The notes beneath the pieces are model-generated. The model was not told the DNA's origin and ran no database searches. It was given only the letters and a program-made list of their open reading frames with translations. This document shows positions 37,031-45,102 of a stretch of DNA of 64,000 nucleotides, piece after piece; position 1 is the first letter of the stretch; every line of letters starts with the position of its first letter. The DNA is from Streptomyces sp. NBC_00358 (lineage in GTDB: Bacteria > Actinomycetota > Actinomycetes > Streptomycetales > Streptomycetaceae). The DNA is taken from contig NZ_CP107976.1 in the NCBI RefSeq assembly GCF_036099295.1, forward strand, positions 1,984,001 through 2,048,000, read 5' to 3'. The position numbers were made by a program, and so were the translations under genes.

Positions 37031-38487
37031 CAGCCTCGCGCACCGGGGGCGACGGCCTCGGGCTCCGTCGTGCCGGTCATGGTCTGCCCGGAGGCCCGGG
37101 GTGCGCCGGTGAGCCGTACCGCTCGCCGGGCGGGGACGAGGAGCGCGGCCAGCGCCGCGGCCAGGCAGAGCAGGGCGAGCAGCGTGAACGCGTGGGTGTA
37201 CCCGGACTCGTACGGCAGCCCCGAGGACTGGACCCGGCCGGTCACCAGGACGCTGGTCACCGCGGCGCCGATGGACCCGCCGATGGTGCGGATGTTGGCG
37301 TTCATCCCGGTCGCGGCGCCGGTCTGTTCGGCCGGGACGCTGCCGACGATGAGGTTGGCCATCGCCGCGAAGGCGAGTCCGATGCCGAGGCCGAAGACAC
37401 CCGCCGCGAGGGCGACCTGCCACGGCCTGTCGTGCCACAGCGCGAGGATGGCGCAGGCGACCGCGCCGAGCGCCGCACCGGCGACCAGCAGTTTCTTGGC
37501 GCCGAGGACGGGTTCCAGCCGGCCGCTCAGCACGCCCGAGCAGAACATCGCGATCAGCATCGGCAGCATGAGCAGTCCGGCCGCGGTCACGCTCGCGCCG
37601 AAGCCGTAGCCGGCCGAGCCGGGGGTCTGCACGAACCCGGGGAGGAAGGACCAGATCGCGTACATGCCCGCGCCGAACAGCAGCGCGGCGGTGTTGGTGG
37701 TCCACACGGCGGGCAGCCGCATGATGCGCAGGTCGATGAGCGGGCTGCGGGAGCGGGCCTCGGAGCGCAGCCAGAGCGCGAGGAGCAGTACGGCGGCGGC
37801 GAACAGACCGATCACCTTGCCCGATCCCCAGCCCCAGTGGCTCGCCTGGCTCAGCGGCAGCAGCAGCGCCACCAGCCAGCCCGACAGCAGCACGGCACCG
37901 AGCCAATTGACCTTCCCCTGGGCGCGGTTGGGGGACTCGGGGACGTAACGCAGGGCGATGAGCGCGGTGACCGCGACAACCGCGACGGGGATCCAGAACA
38001 GCCAGCGGTAGTCGAGCGCGGTCACGATCGGACCGGCCGCCACCATGCCGACTCCCCCGCCCGCGGCGATCACGGCGGACAGGTTGCTGATGCTGCCGCT
38101 CACCCGGGACGCGGCGAACTCGTCCCGGATGATGCCGAAGGACAGCGGGAACAGGGCTCCGCCGACACCCTGGACGACCCGGGCGACGATGAGGACGCCG
38201 ATGGTGGGCGCGAGCGCGGCGAGAAGGCAGCCGGCCAGGACGGTCAGGAGCACGGCGACGAGGGTGCGCTTCTTGCCCGCCAGGTCGCCGACCCGGCCGA
38301 GGATGGGCGTGAAGATGGAGGCGGACAGCAGATAGGCGGTCATCACCCAGGTCGCGGTGGACTGGGAGGTGTGCATCGCGTGCTGGACGGTCGGCAGGGC
38401 CGGCGCGATCAGCGATTGCAGCATGGCGAACACACCGGCACCGGTCGCGAGGACCGCGAAGGTGAGGCGGGTGGACGTGCGGGGCAT
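37030..38487 (-). CDS. MFS transporter (DHA2-like efflux)
   Basis: 485 residues, about 14 hydrophobic segments. Motif A GRVGDLAGKKRTL follows TM2; the motif C region is AAGGGVGMVAAGPIVTALDYRW. Similar to multidrug or antibiotic exporters. ATG 38487 has GAGAGG six nt upstream. It is divergent from a TetR gene whose promoter region carries two strong palindromes, and the minus-strand promoter there has a leader of about 310 nt before this ATG. Confidence 0.93.
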   Translation of the reverse strand: MPRTSTRLTFAVLATGAGVFAMLQSLIAPALPTVQHAMHTSQSTATWVMTAYLLSASIFTPILGRVGDLAGKKRTLVAVLLTVLAGCLLAALAPTIGVLIVARVVQGVGGALFPLSFGIIRDEFAASRVSGSISNLSAVIAAGGGVGMVAAGPIVTALDYRWLFWIPVAVVAVTALIALRYVPESPNRAQGKVNWLGAVLLSGWLVALLLPLSQASHWGWGSGKVIGLFAAAVLLLALWLRSEARSRSPLIDLRIMRLPAVWTTNTAALLFGAGMYAIWSFLPGFVQTPGSAGYGFGASVTAAGLLMLPMLIAMFCSGVLSGRLEPVLGAKKLLVAGAALGAVACAILALWHDRPWQVALAAGVFGLGIGLAFAAMANLIVGSVPAEQTGAATGMNANIRTIGGSIGAAVTSVLVTGRVQSSGLPYESGYTHAFTLLALLCLAAALAALLVPARRAVRLTGAPRASGQTMTGTTEPEAVAPGARG

Positions 38488-38783
38488 GGAAAGCCTCTCC
38501 GGACAGGATGCGGCCGAGGTCGTCGGGCCACGGTCGTACGGGACGGGCGGGGTACGCGGAACGCGCGGCGACGCCGGGCACGCCGACGGCCGCGATGGAG
38601 GTCGCGGAACGGAACGGTCACCGTGCGGACCGTCGCCGAGAGGACGGTCGGAAAGCGGTCGGAGGGCGGACTGTGCGGAACGGTCGCCCGCACGGGCCGC
38701 CGAGGTTCGACGGCGGGGATGCGAACGCGTCGGGTGCGCGTGCGGCCGCACGCGTCCACGCCGAACGCACCCCGACTGGTAAA
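38488..38783 (-). other. Long leader of the MFS gene
   Basis: About 300 nt between the predicted minus-strand promoter and the MFS start. The MFS frame is open through much of it, but the encoded Arg/Pro-rich sequence looks non-coding. It contains several ACGGTC/CGGTCG-type repeats; no known riboswitch was recognised. Confidence 0.35.
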
Positions 38784-38824
38784 GTGGAGGTACCCCTCCA
38801 CTGTAGCGGAGGCATACCTCCGCT
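38784..38824. promoter_or_regulatory. Two TetR operators between MFS and TetR genes
   Basis: Palindrome 1 is GTGGAGG-TACC-CCTCCAC (38784-38801) and palindrome 2 is AGCGGAGG-CATA-CCTCCGCT (38805-38824), sharing GGAGG-N4-CCTCC. They cover a minus-strand promoter, TTGAAG (38828-38823), 17-nt spacer, TACAGT (38805-38800), which would transcribe the MFS gene. Confidence 0.8.
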
Positions 38825-38851
38825 TCAACCCGATCCAGCCGGGAGGCAGCA

Positions 38852-39430
38852 GTGACGGCACAGCCGTTCCCCGTCAGCGAGATCGTCGCGTCCCGGCGGC
38901 CGCACCGGAAGGACGCGGCCCGCAACTACGACGCGCTGCTGGCGGCCGCCCGCGAGGCGTTCGCCGAGAGTGGCGCGGACGCCTCCCTGGAGGACGTGGC
39001 ACGCCGCGCGGGCGTCGGCATCGGCACGCTGTACCGGAACTTCCCGACCCGCCGCCATCTCTTCGAGAGCGTCTACGCGGGCGAGGTCGACGATCTGTGC
39101 CGGGTCGCCGAGGAGGTCGCCGGCCAGGAGCCGTGGGCGGCCCTGACGTCATGGCTGCGCCGCTTCGTGGACTACACGGTCACCAAACGGGCCATCCGGG
39201 AGGCCCTCAACGACGAGTCGGAGATCTTCCTGGCCTGCCGGGAGTCCATGTACGCGGCCGGCGGCCCCCTCTTCGAGCGCGCCCAGAACGCCGGAGCGGC
39301 GCGGACCGACATGGACTTCGACGACCTGCTGCGCATGGTCTCGGGCATCACCGCGACGAACTTCCTCGACGACGCCCAGCGCGACCGCGTCCTGTCGGTG
39401 GCACTGGACGGGGTCCGCGCCCCTCGCTGA
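38852..39430 (+). CDS. TetR family regulator of the adjacent MFS transporter
   Basis: 192 residues with an N-terminal TetR HTH (RNYDALLAAAREAFAE, then LEDVARRAGVGIGTLYRNFPTRRHLF) and a TetR_C-type domain (PWAALTSWLRRFVDYTVTKR) seen in many actinobacterial repressors of MFS genes. GTG 38852 has GGGAGG at 7 nt. It is located right after two palindromes, consistent with autorepression and control of the divergent exporter. Confidence 0.93.
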   Translation: MTAQPFPVSEIVASRRPHRKDAARNYDALLAAAREAFAESGADASLEDVARRAGVGIGTLYRNFPTRRHLFESVYAGEVDDLCRVAEEVAGQEPWAALTSWLRRFVDYTVTKRAIREALNDESEIFLACRESMYAAGGPLFERAQNAGAARTDMDFDDLLRMVSGITATNFLDDAQRDRVLSVALDGVRAPR

Positions 39431-39552
39431 CCAGGGGGCCGACAGGGCGGGACGCCGGGGACGGTCGTCCCCTCCGCCCTCCCTCCCCGGCGACCGCGCG
39501 ACCGGCGGCCGCCGCCCGCTCGCGGAACCGGCCGGGGCGGCTCCGCCGCGGT

Positions 39553-39945
39553 CTACCGGGCGGAACCGGTGCGGTACAGCCACCGCCAGCGTCGCCGCTC
39601 CGTGACGCACGTGGCGGCGGCCAGCACGGTGACCGGGGCCGCCGCCCAGCCGGGCCAGGCCAGCCACGAGGACACCACCGCCGCGACGAGTTGCAGCAGC
39701 ACCAGCAGCACGGTCACCCAACCCGGCACCGGGACAAGGACGTTGCTCTTGTCCCCCGGTGTGGCGAAGACGGTCGGCAGGCCGATCAGCACCACGACGG
39801 AGAGCACGGCGAGCGGCCACGAGTAGCCGGACAGGGCCCAGGGGGTGGCCACCCAGGCCACGATCTCGGTCGCGAAGCGCAGAACGGACGCCGTCCGGTC
39901 ATCGGGTCGCCCCGAAGCCGTCTCTCCAACACCAATTTCGGTCAC
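39553..39945 (-). CDS. YrdB-like (DUF2568) small membrane protein
   Basis: About 130 residues with four hydrophobic segments; starts with ASVLRFATEIVAWVATPWAL, typical of the DUF2568/YrdB family, whose role is unknown. GTG 39945 is preferred; GTG 39978 would add 11 residues. It is divergent from the PAS protein by 140 bp. Confidence 0.7.
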   Translation of the reverse strand: MTEIGVGETASGRPDDRTASVLRFATEIVAWVATPWALSGYSWPLAVLSVVVLIGLPTVFATPGDKSNVLVPVPGWVTVLLVLLQLVAAVVSSWLAWPGWAAAPVTVLAAATCVTERRRWRWLYRTGSAR

Positions 39946-40085
39946 CGCGAGACGATCCCACGGGCGGCGCCCGATCACCAGAGGCCCGTGACATCATCAC
40001 CGGCGCCAACAGCCCTGGCACGCAAGGGACTTCGGTCCGGGATTCTGTATACTGTCGGCACCACTGGCCCCGGTTCGGAGGCGAC

Positions 40086-40526
40086 ATGGACAAGCTCGAT
40101 CCCGAAGTGATCCTGGGCCTGGCCGCCCAGGCGCCCGACGGAGTGGTGATCGTCGACAGTGACAACCTGATCCGCTACTGGAACCGGGGCGCCGAGCGCA
40201 TCTTCGGGTTCACGGCGGCCGAGGCGGACGGCCGCAGCCTGGACGTCATCATCCCGGAGAAGCACCGCCGTCGGCACGGGGACGGCCTCCGCGCGGCCGT
40301 GGAGAAGGGTGCCACCAGGTACGGCGACGCGGACCTGCTGACGGTCCCGGCACTGGCGGCGGACGGCAGGACCCTGTCCGTCGAGTTCAGCGTGGTGCTG
40401 CTGGCCGGGAGCGACGGCGCCCCCTACGTGGGGGCCGTCATCCGCGACGTCACCGCGCGGCGCGCCCGGGAGCGGGAGACGATGCGGCGCCGGTCCGAGG
40501 CCGGCACCGGCCGCGCGACGGTGTGA
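40086..40526 (+). CDS. Single PAS-domain protein
   Basis: 146 residues: one PAS domain (APDGVVIVDSDNLIRYWNRGAERIFGFTAAEADGRSL... IIPEKHRRRH), then a PAC-like end (VGAVIRDVTARRARERE) and a short Arg-rich tail. There is no output domain, so it may be a free-standing sensor that acts on a partner. ATG 40086 has CGGAGG just before it. Confidence 0.88.
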   Translation: MDKLDPEVILGLAAQAPDGVVIVDSDNLIRYWNRGAERIFGFTAAEADGRSLDVIIPEKHRRRHGDGLRAAVEKGATRYGDADLLTVPALAADGRTLSVEFSVVLLAGSDGAPYVGAVIRDVTARRARERETMRRRSEAGTGRATV

Positions 40527-40569
40527 CGCCATCGGGGAGACGGCCCCAGGAGCCCTCCCGGAACGCCAA

Positions 40570-40602
40570 GTGCCCCGCGGACGGCATCCGTTCGCGGGGC
40601 AC
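40570..40602. terminator. Bidirectional terminator between PAS gene and frc
   Basis: GTGCCCCGCG/CGCGGGGCAC stem (10 bp, extendable by ACGG/CCGT past one mismatch) between convergent genes. Confidence 0.85.
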
Positions 40603-40616
40603 ACCGGTTCACGGCG

Positions 40617-41873
40617 TCAGGCGACGACCTTCCCCTCGCGCAGTCCGCGGATGGCGTCCGCGTCGTAGCCGAGGTCCGCGAGCACCTCGTCGGTGTGCTC
40701 CCCGAGCAGCGGAGCGCCGGTGATCTCGGGCTTGAACGCGGAGAACTTGATCGGACTGCCCACGGTCAGATAGGTACCGCGCTCCTTCTGCTCGACCTCG
40801 ACGATCGTGCCGCTCCTGCGCATGGCGGGGTCCTCGGCGAGCTCCCTCATGCTGAGCACGGGCGCGCACGGCACGTCGAAGGTGCGCAGGATGTCGACCG
40901 CCTCGTACTTGGTCTTGTCCGCCAGCCACTTCTCGATCTCGCCGAAGATATCCATGATGTGCGGCTGGCGCGCCAGGGCGGTGTCGTACTCCGGATCGTC
41001 CGCCCACTCCGGGCGGCCGACGGCCTCGCAGGTGCGGACCCAGTTCTGCTCCTGGACGGTGAAGTAGATGTAGGCGTTGGGATCGGTCTCCCAGCCCTTG
41101 CACTTCAGGACCCAGCCGGGCTGTCCGCCGCCGCCGGCGTTGCCGCCGCGCGGCACCGCGTCGCCGAACTCGCCGTTCGGGTACTGCGGGTACTCCTCCA
41201 GGTAGCCGACACGCTCCAGGCGCTGCTGGTCGCGCAGCTTGACCCGGGTCAGGTTGAGGACGGCGTCCTGCATGGAGACCGAGACCTTCTGGCCGAGCCC
41301 GGTCGCGTCGCGCTGGATGATCGCGGTCAACAGCCCGATCATCAGGTGCATTCCGCTGTTGCTGTCCCCGAGCGCCGAGCCGCTGATGGTGGGCGGTCCG
41401 TCCCAGAACCCGGTGGTGGACGCGGCACCACCGGCCGCCTGGGCGACGTTCTCGTACACCTTGAGGTCGTTCCACGGGGAGTCGTCGTTGAAGCCCTTGA
41501 CCGAGCCGAAGATCAGACGCGGGTTCAGCGCGTGGATGTGGTCCCAGCCGAGACCCATCCGGTCCATGGCGCCCGGCGCGAAGTTCTCGACCAGGAGGTC
41601 GGCCTCGCGGATCAGCCTCTCCATCACTTCTTTGCCCTCGGGGGACTTGGTGTCGATGGCCAGGGAACGCTTGTTGCTGTTCAGCATGGTGAAGTAGAGG
41701 GCGTCGAGGTCGGGGATGTCCCGTAGTTGACGACGCGTCACATCACCTCCGCCGACGCGTTCGACCTTGATGACGTCGGCGCCGAACCAGGCGAGCAGTT
41801 GCGTGCACGCGGGACCGGCCTGGACGCCGGTGAAGTCGATCACCTTGATTCCGGCGAGCGGCTTTTCACTCAT
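40617..41873 (-). CDS. frc: Formyl-CoA:oxalate CoA-transferase (class III CoA-transferase)
   Basis: 418 residues of the CaiB/BaiF family. It begins [31 protein letters not shown], and contains [16 protein letters not shown] (the catalytic Asp region lies in QDAVLNL or nearby) and the glycine loop [18 protein letters not shown] typical of Frc. It moves CoA from formyl-CoA to oxalate. The neighbouring gene for oxalyl-CoA decarboxylase makes the assignment firm. ATG 41873 lies 95 bp after oxc. Confidence 0.95.
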   Translation of the reverse strand: MSEKPLAGIKVIDFTGVQAGPACTQLLAWFGADVIKVERVGGGDVTRRQLRDIPDLDALYFTMLNSNKRSLAIDTKSPEGKEVMERLIREADLLVENFAPGAMDRMGLGWDHIHALNPRLIFGSVKGFNDDSPWNDLKVYENVAQAAGGAASTTGFWDGPPTISGSALGDSNSGMHLMIGLLTAIIQRDATGLGQKVSVSMQDAVLNLTRVKLRDQQRLERVGYLEEYPQYPNGEFGDAVPRGGNAGGGGQPGWVLKCKGWETDPNAYIYFTVQEQNWVRTCEAVGRPEWADDPEYDTALARQPHIMDIFGEIEKWLADKTKYEAVDILRTFDVPCAPVLSMRELAEDPAMRRSGTIVEVEQKERGTYLTVGSPIKFSAFKPEITGAPLLGEHTDEVLADLGYDADAIRGLREGKVVA

Positions 41874-41968
41874 GGTGGATTCCTTCTCGTGAACGATCGC
41901 GGTGCGGAGGCCGGCCGTACCCACGCAGGCTGTACGCAAGTCGGCTGAATGGGCGTTGAGTTCGGGGC

Positions 41969-43720
41969 TCACTTGCCGGCCGGCGTGATGTTGCCGACGG
42001 TGATGCCCTTCGGGTTCAGGTGCGCGATGTGGCCGCTCTCCGTCCCGGCGGAGGGGTCGATCACGCAGTCGATGAGCGCCGGGCCGCCGCGGGCCAGTGC
42101 TTCGGTGAGGGCGGCGGTGACCTCGGCGGGCGTCGTGGCGCGGTAGCCCTTGCCGCCGAACGCCTCGATCATCCGGTCGTGGCGGGCCGCGCGCATCAGG
42201 GTGGTGGGCGAGGGCGCGTCGCCGAGGGGGTTGACGTCGTCGCCGCGGTAGACACCGCCGTTGTTCATGACGACCGTCACGACGGGCAGCCGGTAGCGGC
42301 AGATCGTCTCCAGCTCCATACCGCTGAACCCGAAGGCGCTGTCGCCCTCGACGGCCACGACCGGGGCCCCGCTCTCGACGGCCGCGGCGATCGCGTAGCC
42401 CATGCCGATTCCCATGACACCCCAGGTGCCGCTGTCGAGGCGGTGCCGCGGCACGTGCATGTCGATGATGTTGCGGGCGACGTCCAGCGCGTTCGCGCCC
42501 TCGTTGACGATGTACGTCTCCGGGTGCTCGCGCACGACGTCGCGTACGGCCTTCAGGGCGCCCATGAACTGCATGGGGTGCGGGTCGGCCTTCAGTCGCT
42601 CCGCCATCTTCGCCACGTTCCGCGCCGACCGCGCGCCCAGTTCCTCGCGCCAGGCGGCGGGCGCCGCGATCCGTCCGGGCTTGGCCCGCTCGGCGATCGC
42701 GTCGAGCACCGACTCGATGTCTCCGACGAGCGGGGCCGCGATGGGCTGGTTGCTGTCCATCTCCCGTGCCTCGATGTCCACTTGGATGAACCGCGCGTCG
42801 GGGTTCCACTGGGGTGCCTCGCCGTGGTTCAGCAGCCAGTTGAGGCGCGCGCCGACGAGCATCACGACGTCGGCCTTCCGCAGGGCCAGCGAACGGGCGG
42901 TGGCCGCCGACTGCGGGTGGTCGTCGGGCAGCAGGCCCTTGGCCATCGACATCGGGATGTAGGGGATGCCGGTGGACTCGACGAACTCACGGATGCGGTC
43001 GTCGGCCCGCGCGTACGCGGCGCCCTTGCCGAGCACCACCAACGGCCGTTCGGCGCCCGCGAGCAGCTCGATCGCCCGGTCCACCGCCTCGGGTGCCGGG
43101 AGCTGGCGCGGGGCGGGGTCGACGAGGCGGCTCAGCGTCCGCGCGCCGGCCTGCGCGTCCATGATGGAACCGAGCACCGCGGCGGGGATGTCGAGATACA
43201 CACCGCCGGGGCGCCCGGAGACCGCGGTGCGCAGCGCGCGGGCGATGCCCCGGCCGATGTCCTCCACGCGGCCGACCCGGTAGGCGGCCTTGCAGAACGG
43301 CTGCGCGGCGGCGAGCTGGTCCATCTCCTCGTAGTCGCCCTGCCTGAGGTCGACCAGGTGCCGCTCGCTGGAACCGGAGATCTGGACCATGGGGAAGCAG
43401 TTGGTGGTGGCGTTGGCCAGCGCGACCAGACCGTTGAGGAAGCCCGGCGCGGACACGGTCAGGCAGATGCCGGGCTTCTTCGTGAGGAAGCCGGCCGCGG
43501 CGGCGGCGTGCCCCGCGTTGCTCTCGTGCCGGAAGCCGAGGTAGCGGATGCCGCGCGCCTGCGCGAGGCGGGCCAGGTCGGTGATCGGGATGCCGACCAC
43601 CCCGTAGACGGTGTCGACGTCGTTCATCCTCAGCGCGTCGACGACCAGGTGGTACCCGTCGGTGAGCTCGGTCGGCACATGGGCGTTCGCCGGGGTCTCC
43701 GGTGTCGAGGGGTCGGTCAT
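41969..43720 (-). CDS. oxc: Oxalyl-CoA decarboxylase
   Basis: 583 residues, ThDP-dependent. N-terminal Pyr domain with [13 protein letters not shown] and the catalytic Glu in [17 protein letters not shown]-terminal PP domain with [29 protein letters not shown] cut by the GDG-N ThDP motif, and YRGDDVNP. These features are specific to Oxc: it decarboxylates oxalyl-CoA to formyl-CoA, which Frc turns back to formate. ATG 43720 has GAGGACC about 4 nt before it. The promoter region carries a LysR-type box. Confidence 0.95.
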   Translation of the reverse strand: MTDPSTPETPANAHVPTELTDGYHLVVDALRMNDVDTVYGVVGIPITDLARLAQARGIRYLGFRHESNAGHAAAAAGFLTKKPGICLTVSAPGFLNGLVALANATTNCFPMVQISGSSERHLVDLRQGDYEEMDQLAAAQPFCKAAYRVGRVEDIGRGIARALRTAVSGRPGGVYLDIPAAVLGSIMDAQAGARTLSRLVDPAPRQLPAPEAVDRAIELLAGAERPLVVLGKGAAYARADDRIREFVESTGIPYIPMSMAKGLLPDDHPQSAATARSLALRKADVVMLVGARLNWLLNHGEAPQWNPDARFIQVDIEAREMDSNQPIAAPLVGDIESVLDAIAERAKPGRIAAPAAWREELGARSARNVAKMAERLKADPHPMQFMGALKAVRDVVREHPETYIVNEGANALDVARNIIDMHVPRHRLDSGTWGVMGIGMGYAIAAAVESGAPVVAVEGDSAFGFSGMELETICRYRLPVVTVVMNNGGVYRGDDVNPLGDAPSPTTLMRAARHDRMIEAFGGKGYRATTPAEVTAALTEALARGGPALIDCVIDPSAGTESGHIAHLNPKGITVGNITPAGK

Positions 43721-43810
43721 GGTCCGAGGTCCTCCTTGGGCAGGTCCTGTCGGTGCGGCTCCTCCTCCCACCTTCCGCAGCCCGCTCGTCCGCGTCCAAG
43801 ACCGATCGGC

Positions 43811-43846
43811 GACCAGCTGATAACCGGCGTCTATCGACGGCTGGTC
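43811..43846. promoter_or_regulatory. LysR-type regulatory box before oxc
   Basis: A GACCAGC/GCTGGTC inverted repeat (43811-43817, 43840-43846) encloses GATA-N9-TATC with a T-N11-A core (43821-43833), the canonical LysR target. It lies about 100 bp before the oxc ATG, and the LysR gene is adjacent. Confidence 0.6.
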
Positions 43847-43860
43847 CGGGCCTCGCGACG

Positions 43861-43889
43861 GGGCCTCCACCGGCGCGCGGTGGAGGCCC
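43861..43889 (-). terminator. Terminator after lysR
   Basis: 12-bp stem GGGCCTCCACCG/CGGTGGAGGCCC with a 5-nt loop, just beyond the end of the LysR gene; it separates the fds operon from oxc-frc. Confidence 0.8.
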
Positions 43890-43932
43890 TGGATGTTCTC
43901 CGACGACCTCGCGTCGCGGGCCGTCCTACGGG

Positions 43933-44865
43933 TCAGCGCACGCGACGCTCGTGCGGCAGGGGCTGTGCGAAGAAGTCGTCGAGCGCCAGGCCCGTCGCCG
44001 CGTTCACGAAGGCCCGCGCGGCGACCGAACCGGGGGTCGCCGCGTGGATCGCCACCGAGACCTGGGCGCCGGCCTCCGGGTCGACCAGCGGCAGCGCGCG
44101 TGTCCGGCCGGCCACGGGCATCGCGCGCAGCCAGGTGTGCGGAACGATGCTGGCCCAGTCTCCGCCGCCGACATGGGCGTAGAGCGCGGCGATGGAGTCC
44201 GTCTCCACCTGCGGTGTCACCACGAAACCCTTGTCCGCGAGGACGCCGTCGATGATCTGGCGGATCCGCATGTCGGGGGTCAGCAGCGCGAGCGGCAGTT
44301 GGGCCGCGTCCGCCCACGACATGGCGGAGGCCTGGGACGTCAGCCGGTCCTCGGAGACCAGCAGCATGTACCGCTCCTGGTACAGGGGGACCACCTGAAG
44401 GCCCTCCCGGTCGCCCATGTCGAAGTGGGCGATGGCCACGTCCAGCTCGAAGTCCCTGAGCTGGCGGTGGAGTTCCTTCGTCGAGAGCCGGGAGCGGACC
44501 TGCACCTTGGCGAGCGGGTGCGCCGCGCAGAACGCGGCCACGGGCAGCGCCAGGGTCGTCGAGGCCGTGGGGTCCGTCCCCAGGCGGAGCGTTCCGGTGA
44601 TGCCGGACTGTACGGCGGCCACCTCGGCCTTGAAGGCGTCCTGTTCGGCGAGGATCCGCTTGGCCCACACGACGAGCCGTTCGCCCTCCGGGGTGAGGCC
44701 CTGGTAGTTGTGCCCGCGGTTGATGAGCGTGACGTTCAACTCCCGCTCAAGTTTGGCGATCGCCGCCGAGAGCGCGGGCTGCGAGACGTAGCAGGACTCC
44801 GCGGCCCGCGCGAAGTGCCGCTCCCTGGCGACCGCCACGAAGTACTCCAGCTGCCGGAACAGCAT
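43933..44865 (-). CDS. LysR-family regulator of oxalate/formate genes
   Basis: 310 residues. LysR HTH at 1-60: MLFRQLEYFVAVARERHFARAAESCYVSQPALSAAIAKLEREL in usual order, then the effector-binding domain (GTLRLGTDPTASTTLALPVAAF). ATG 44865 has GGAGG eight nt upstream. It starts 18 nt after the fdsD stop, so it is probably the last gene of the fds operon, and it faces the oxc promoter with its T-N11-A box. The effector could be oxalate or oxalyl-CoA (inference). Confidence 0.92.
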   Translation of the reverse strand: MLFRQLEYFVAVARERHFARAAESCYVSQPALSAAIAKLERELNVTLINRGHNYQGLTPEGERLVVWAKRILAEQDAFKAEVAAVQSGITGTLRLGTDPTASTTLALPVAAFCAAHPLAKVQVRSRLSTKELHRQLRDFELDVAIAHFDMGDREGLQVVPLYQERYMLLVSEDRLTSQASAMSWADAAQLPLALLTPDMRIRQIIDGVLADKGFVVTPQVETDSIAALYAHVGGGDWASIVPHTWLRAMPVAGRTRALPLVDPEAGAQVSVAIHAATPGSVAARAFVNAATGLALDDFFAQPLPHERRVR

Positions 44866-44882
44866 GCGTTTCCACCTCCCCT

Positions 44883-45101
44883 TCACCCCGCTCGCAGGAG
44901 CCGCACCGCCGCGATCACCAGGGGATGCAGCCCGTCGGATCCGGCGTCGGCGTACGCGAGGAGCCGGGAGCGCATGCGGGGATCCCAGAACCGGGCGATG
45001 TGACCCGCGACCGCCTCGGCCGCCGACTCACCGGGCAGGTGGCCGAGGTTCACCGCGATGTCGTTGGCCATGCGGGGCTCCGGTGGCACGGTCGCGCCCA
45101 T
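44883..45101 (-). CDS. fdsD: Formate dehydrogenase delta subunit
   Basis: 72 residues: RMANDIAVNLGHLPGE, then HIARFWDPRMRSRLLAYAD, the FdsD pattern. FdsD is needed for maturation or stability of the molybdenum formate dehydrogenase. ATG 45101 starts one base after the alpha-subunit stop. Confidence 0.9.
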   Translation of the reverse strand: MGATVPPEPRMANDIAVNLGHLPGESAAEAVAGHIARFWDPRMRSRLLAYADAGSDGLHPLVIAAVRLLRAG

Positions 45102-45102
45102 C

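Noticed and set aside
38488..38925. N-terminal extension of the MFS protein to 38925
   Set aside because: ATG 38487 has a proper ribosome binding site, and the extension covers the TetR start and operators with Arg/Pro-rich sequence.
42020..44182. 720-codon plus-strand frame opposite oxc
   Set aside because: Antisense shadow; no start signal or known domain, while the opposite strand is oxalyl-CoA decarboxylase.
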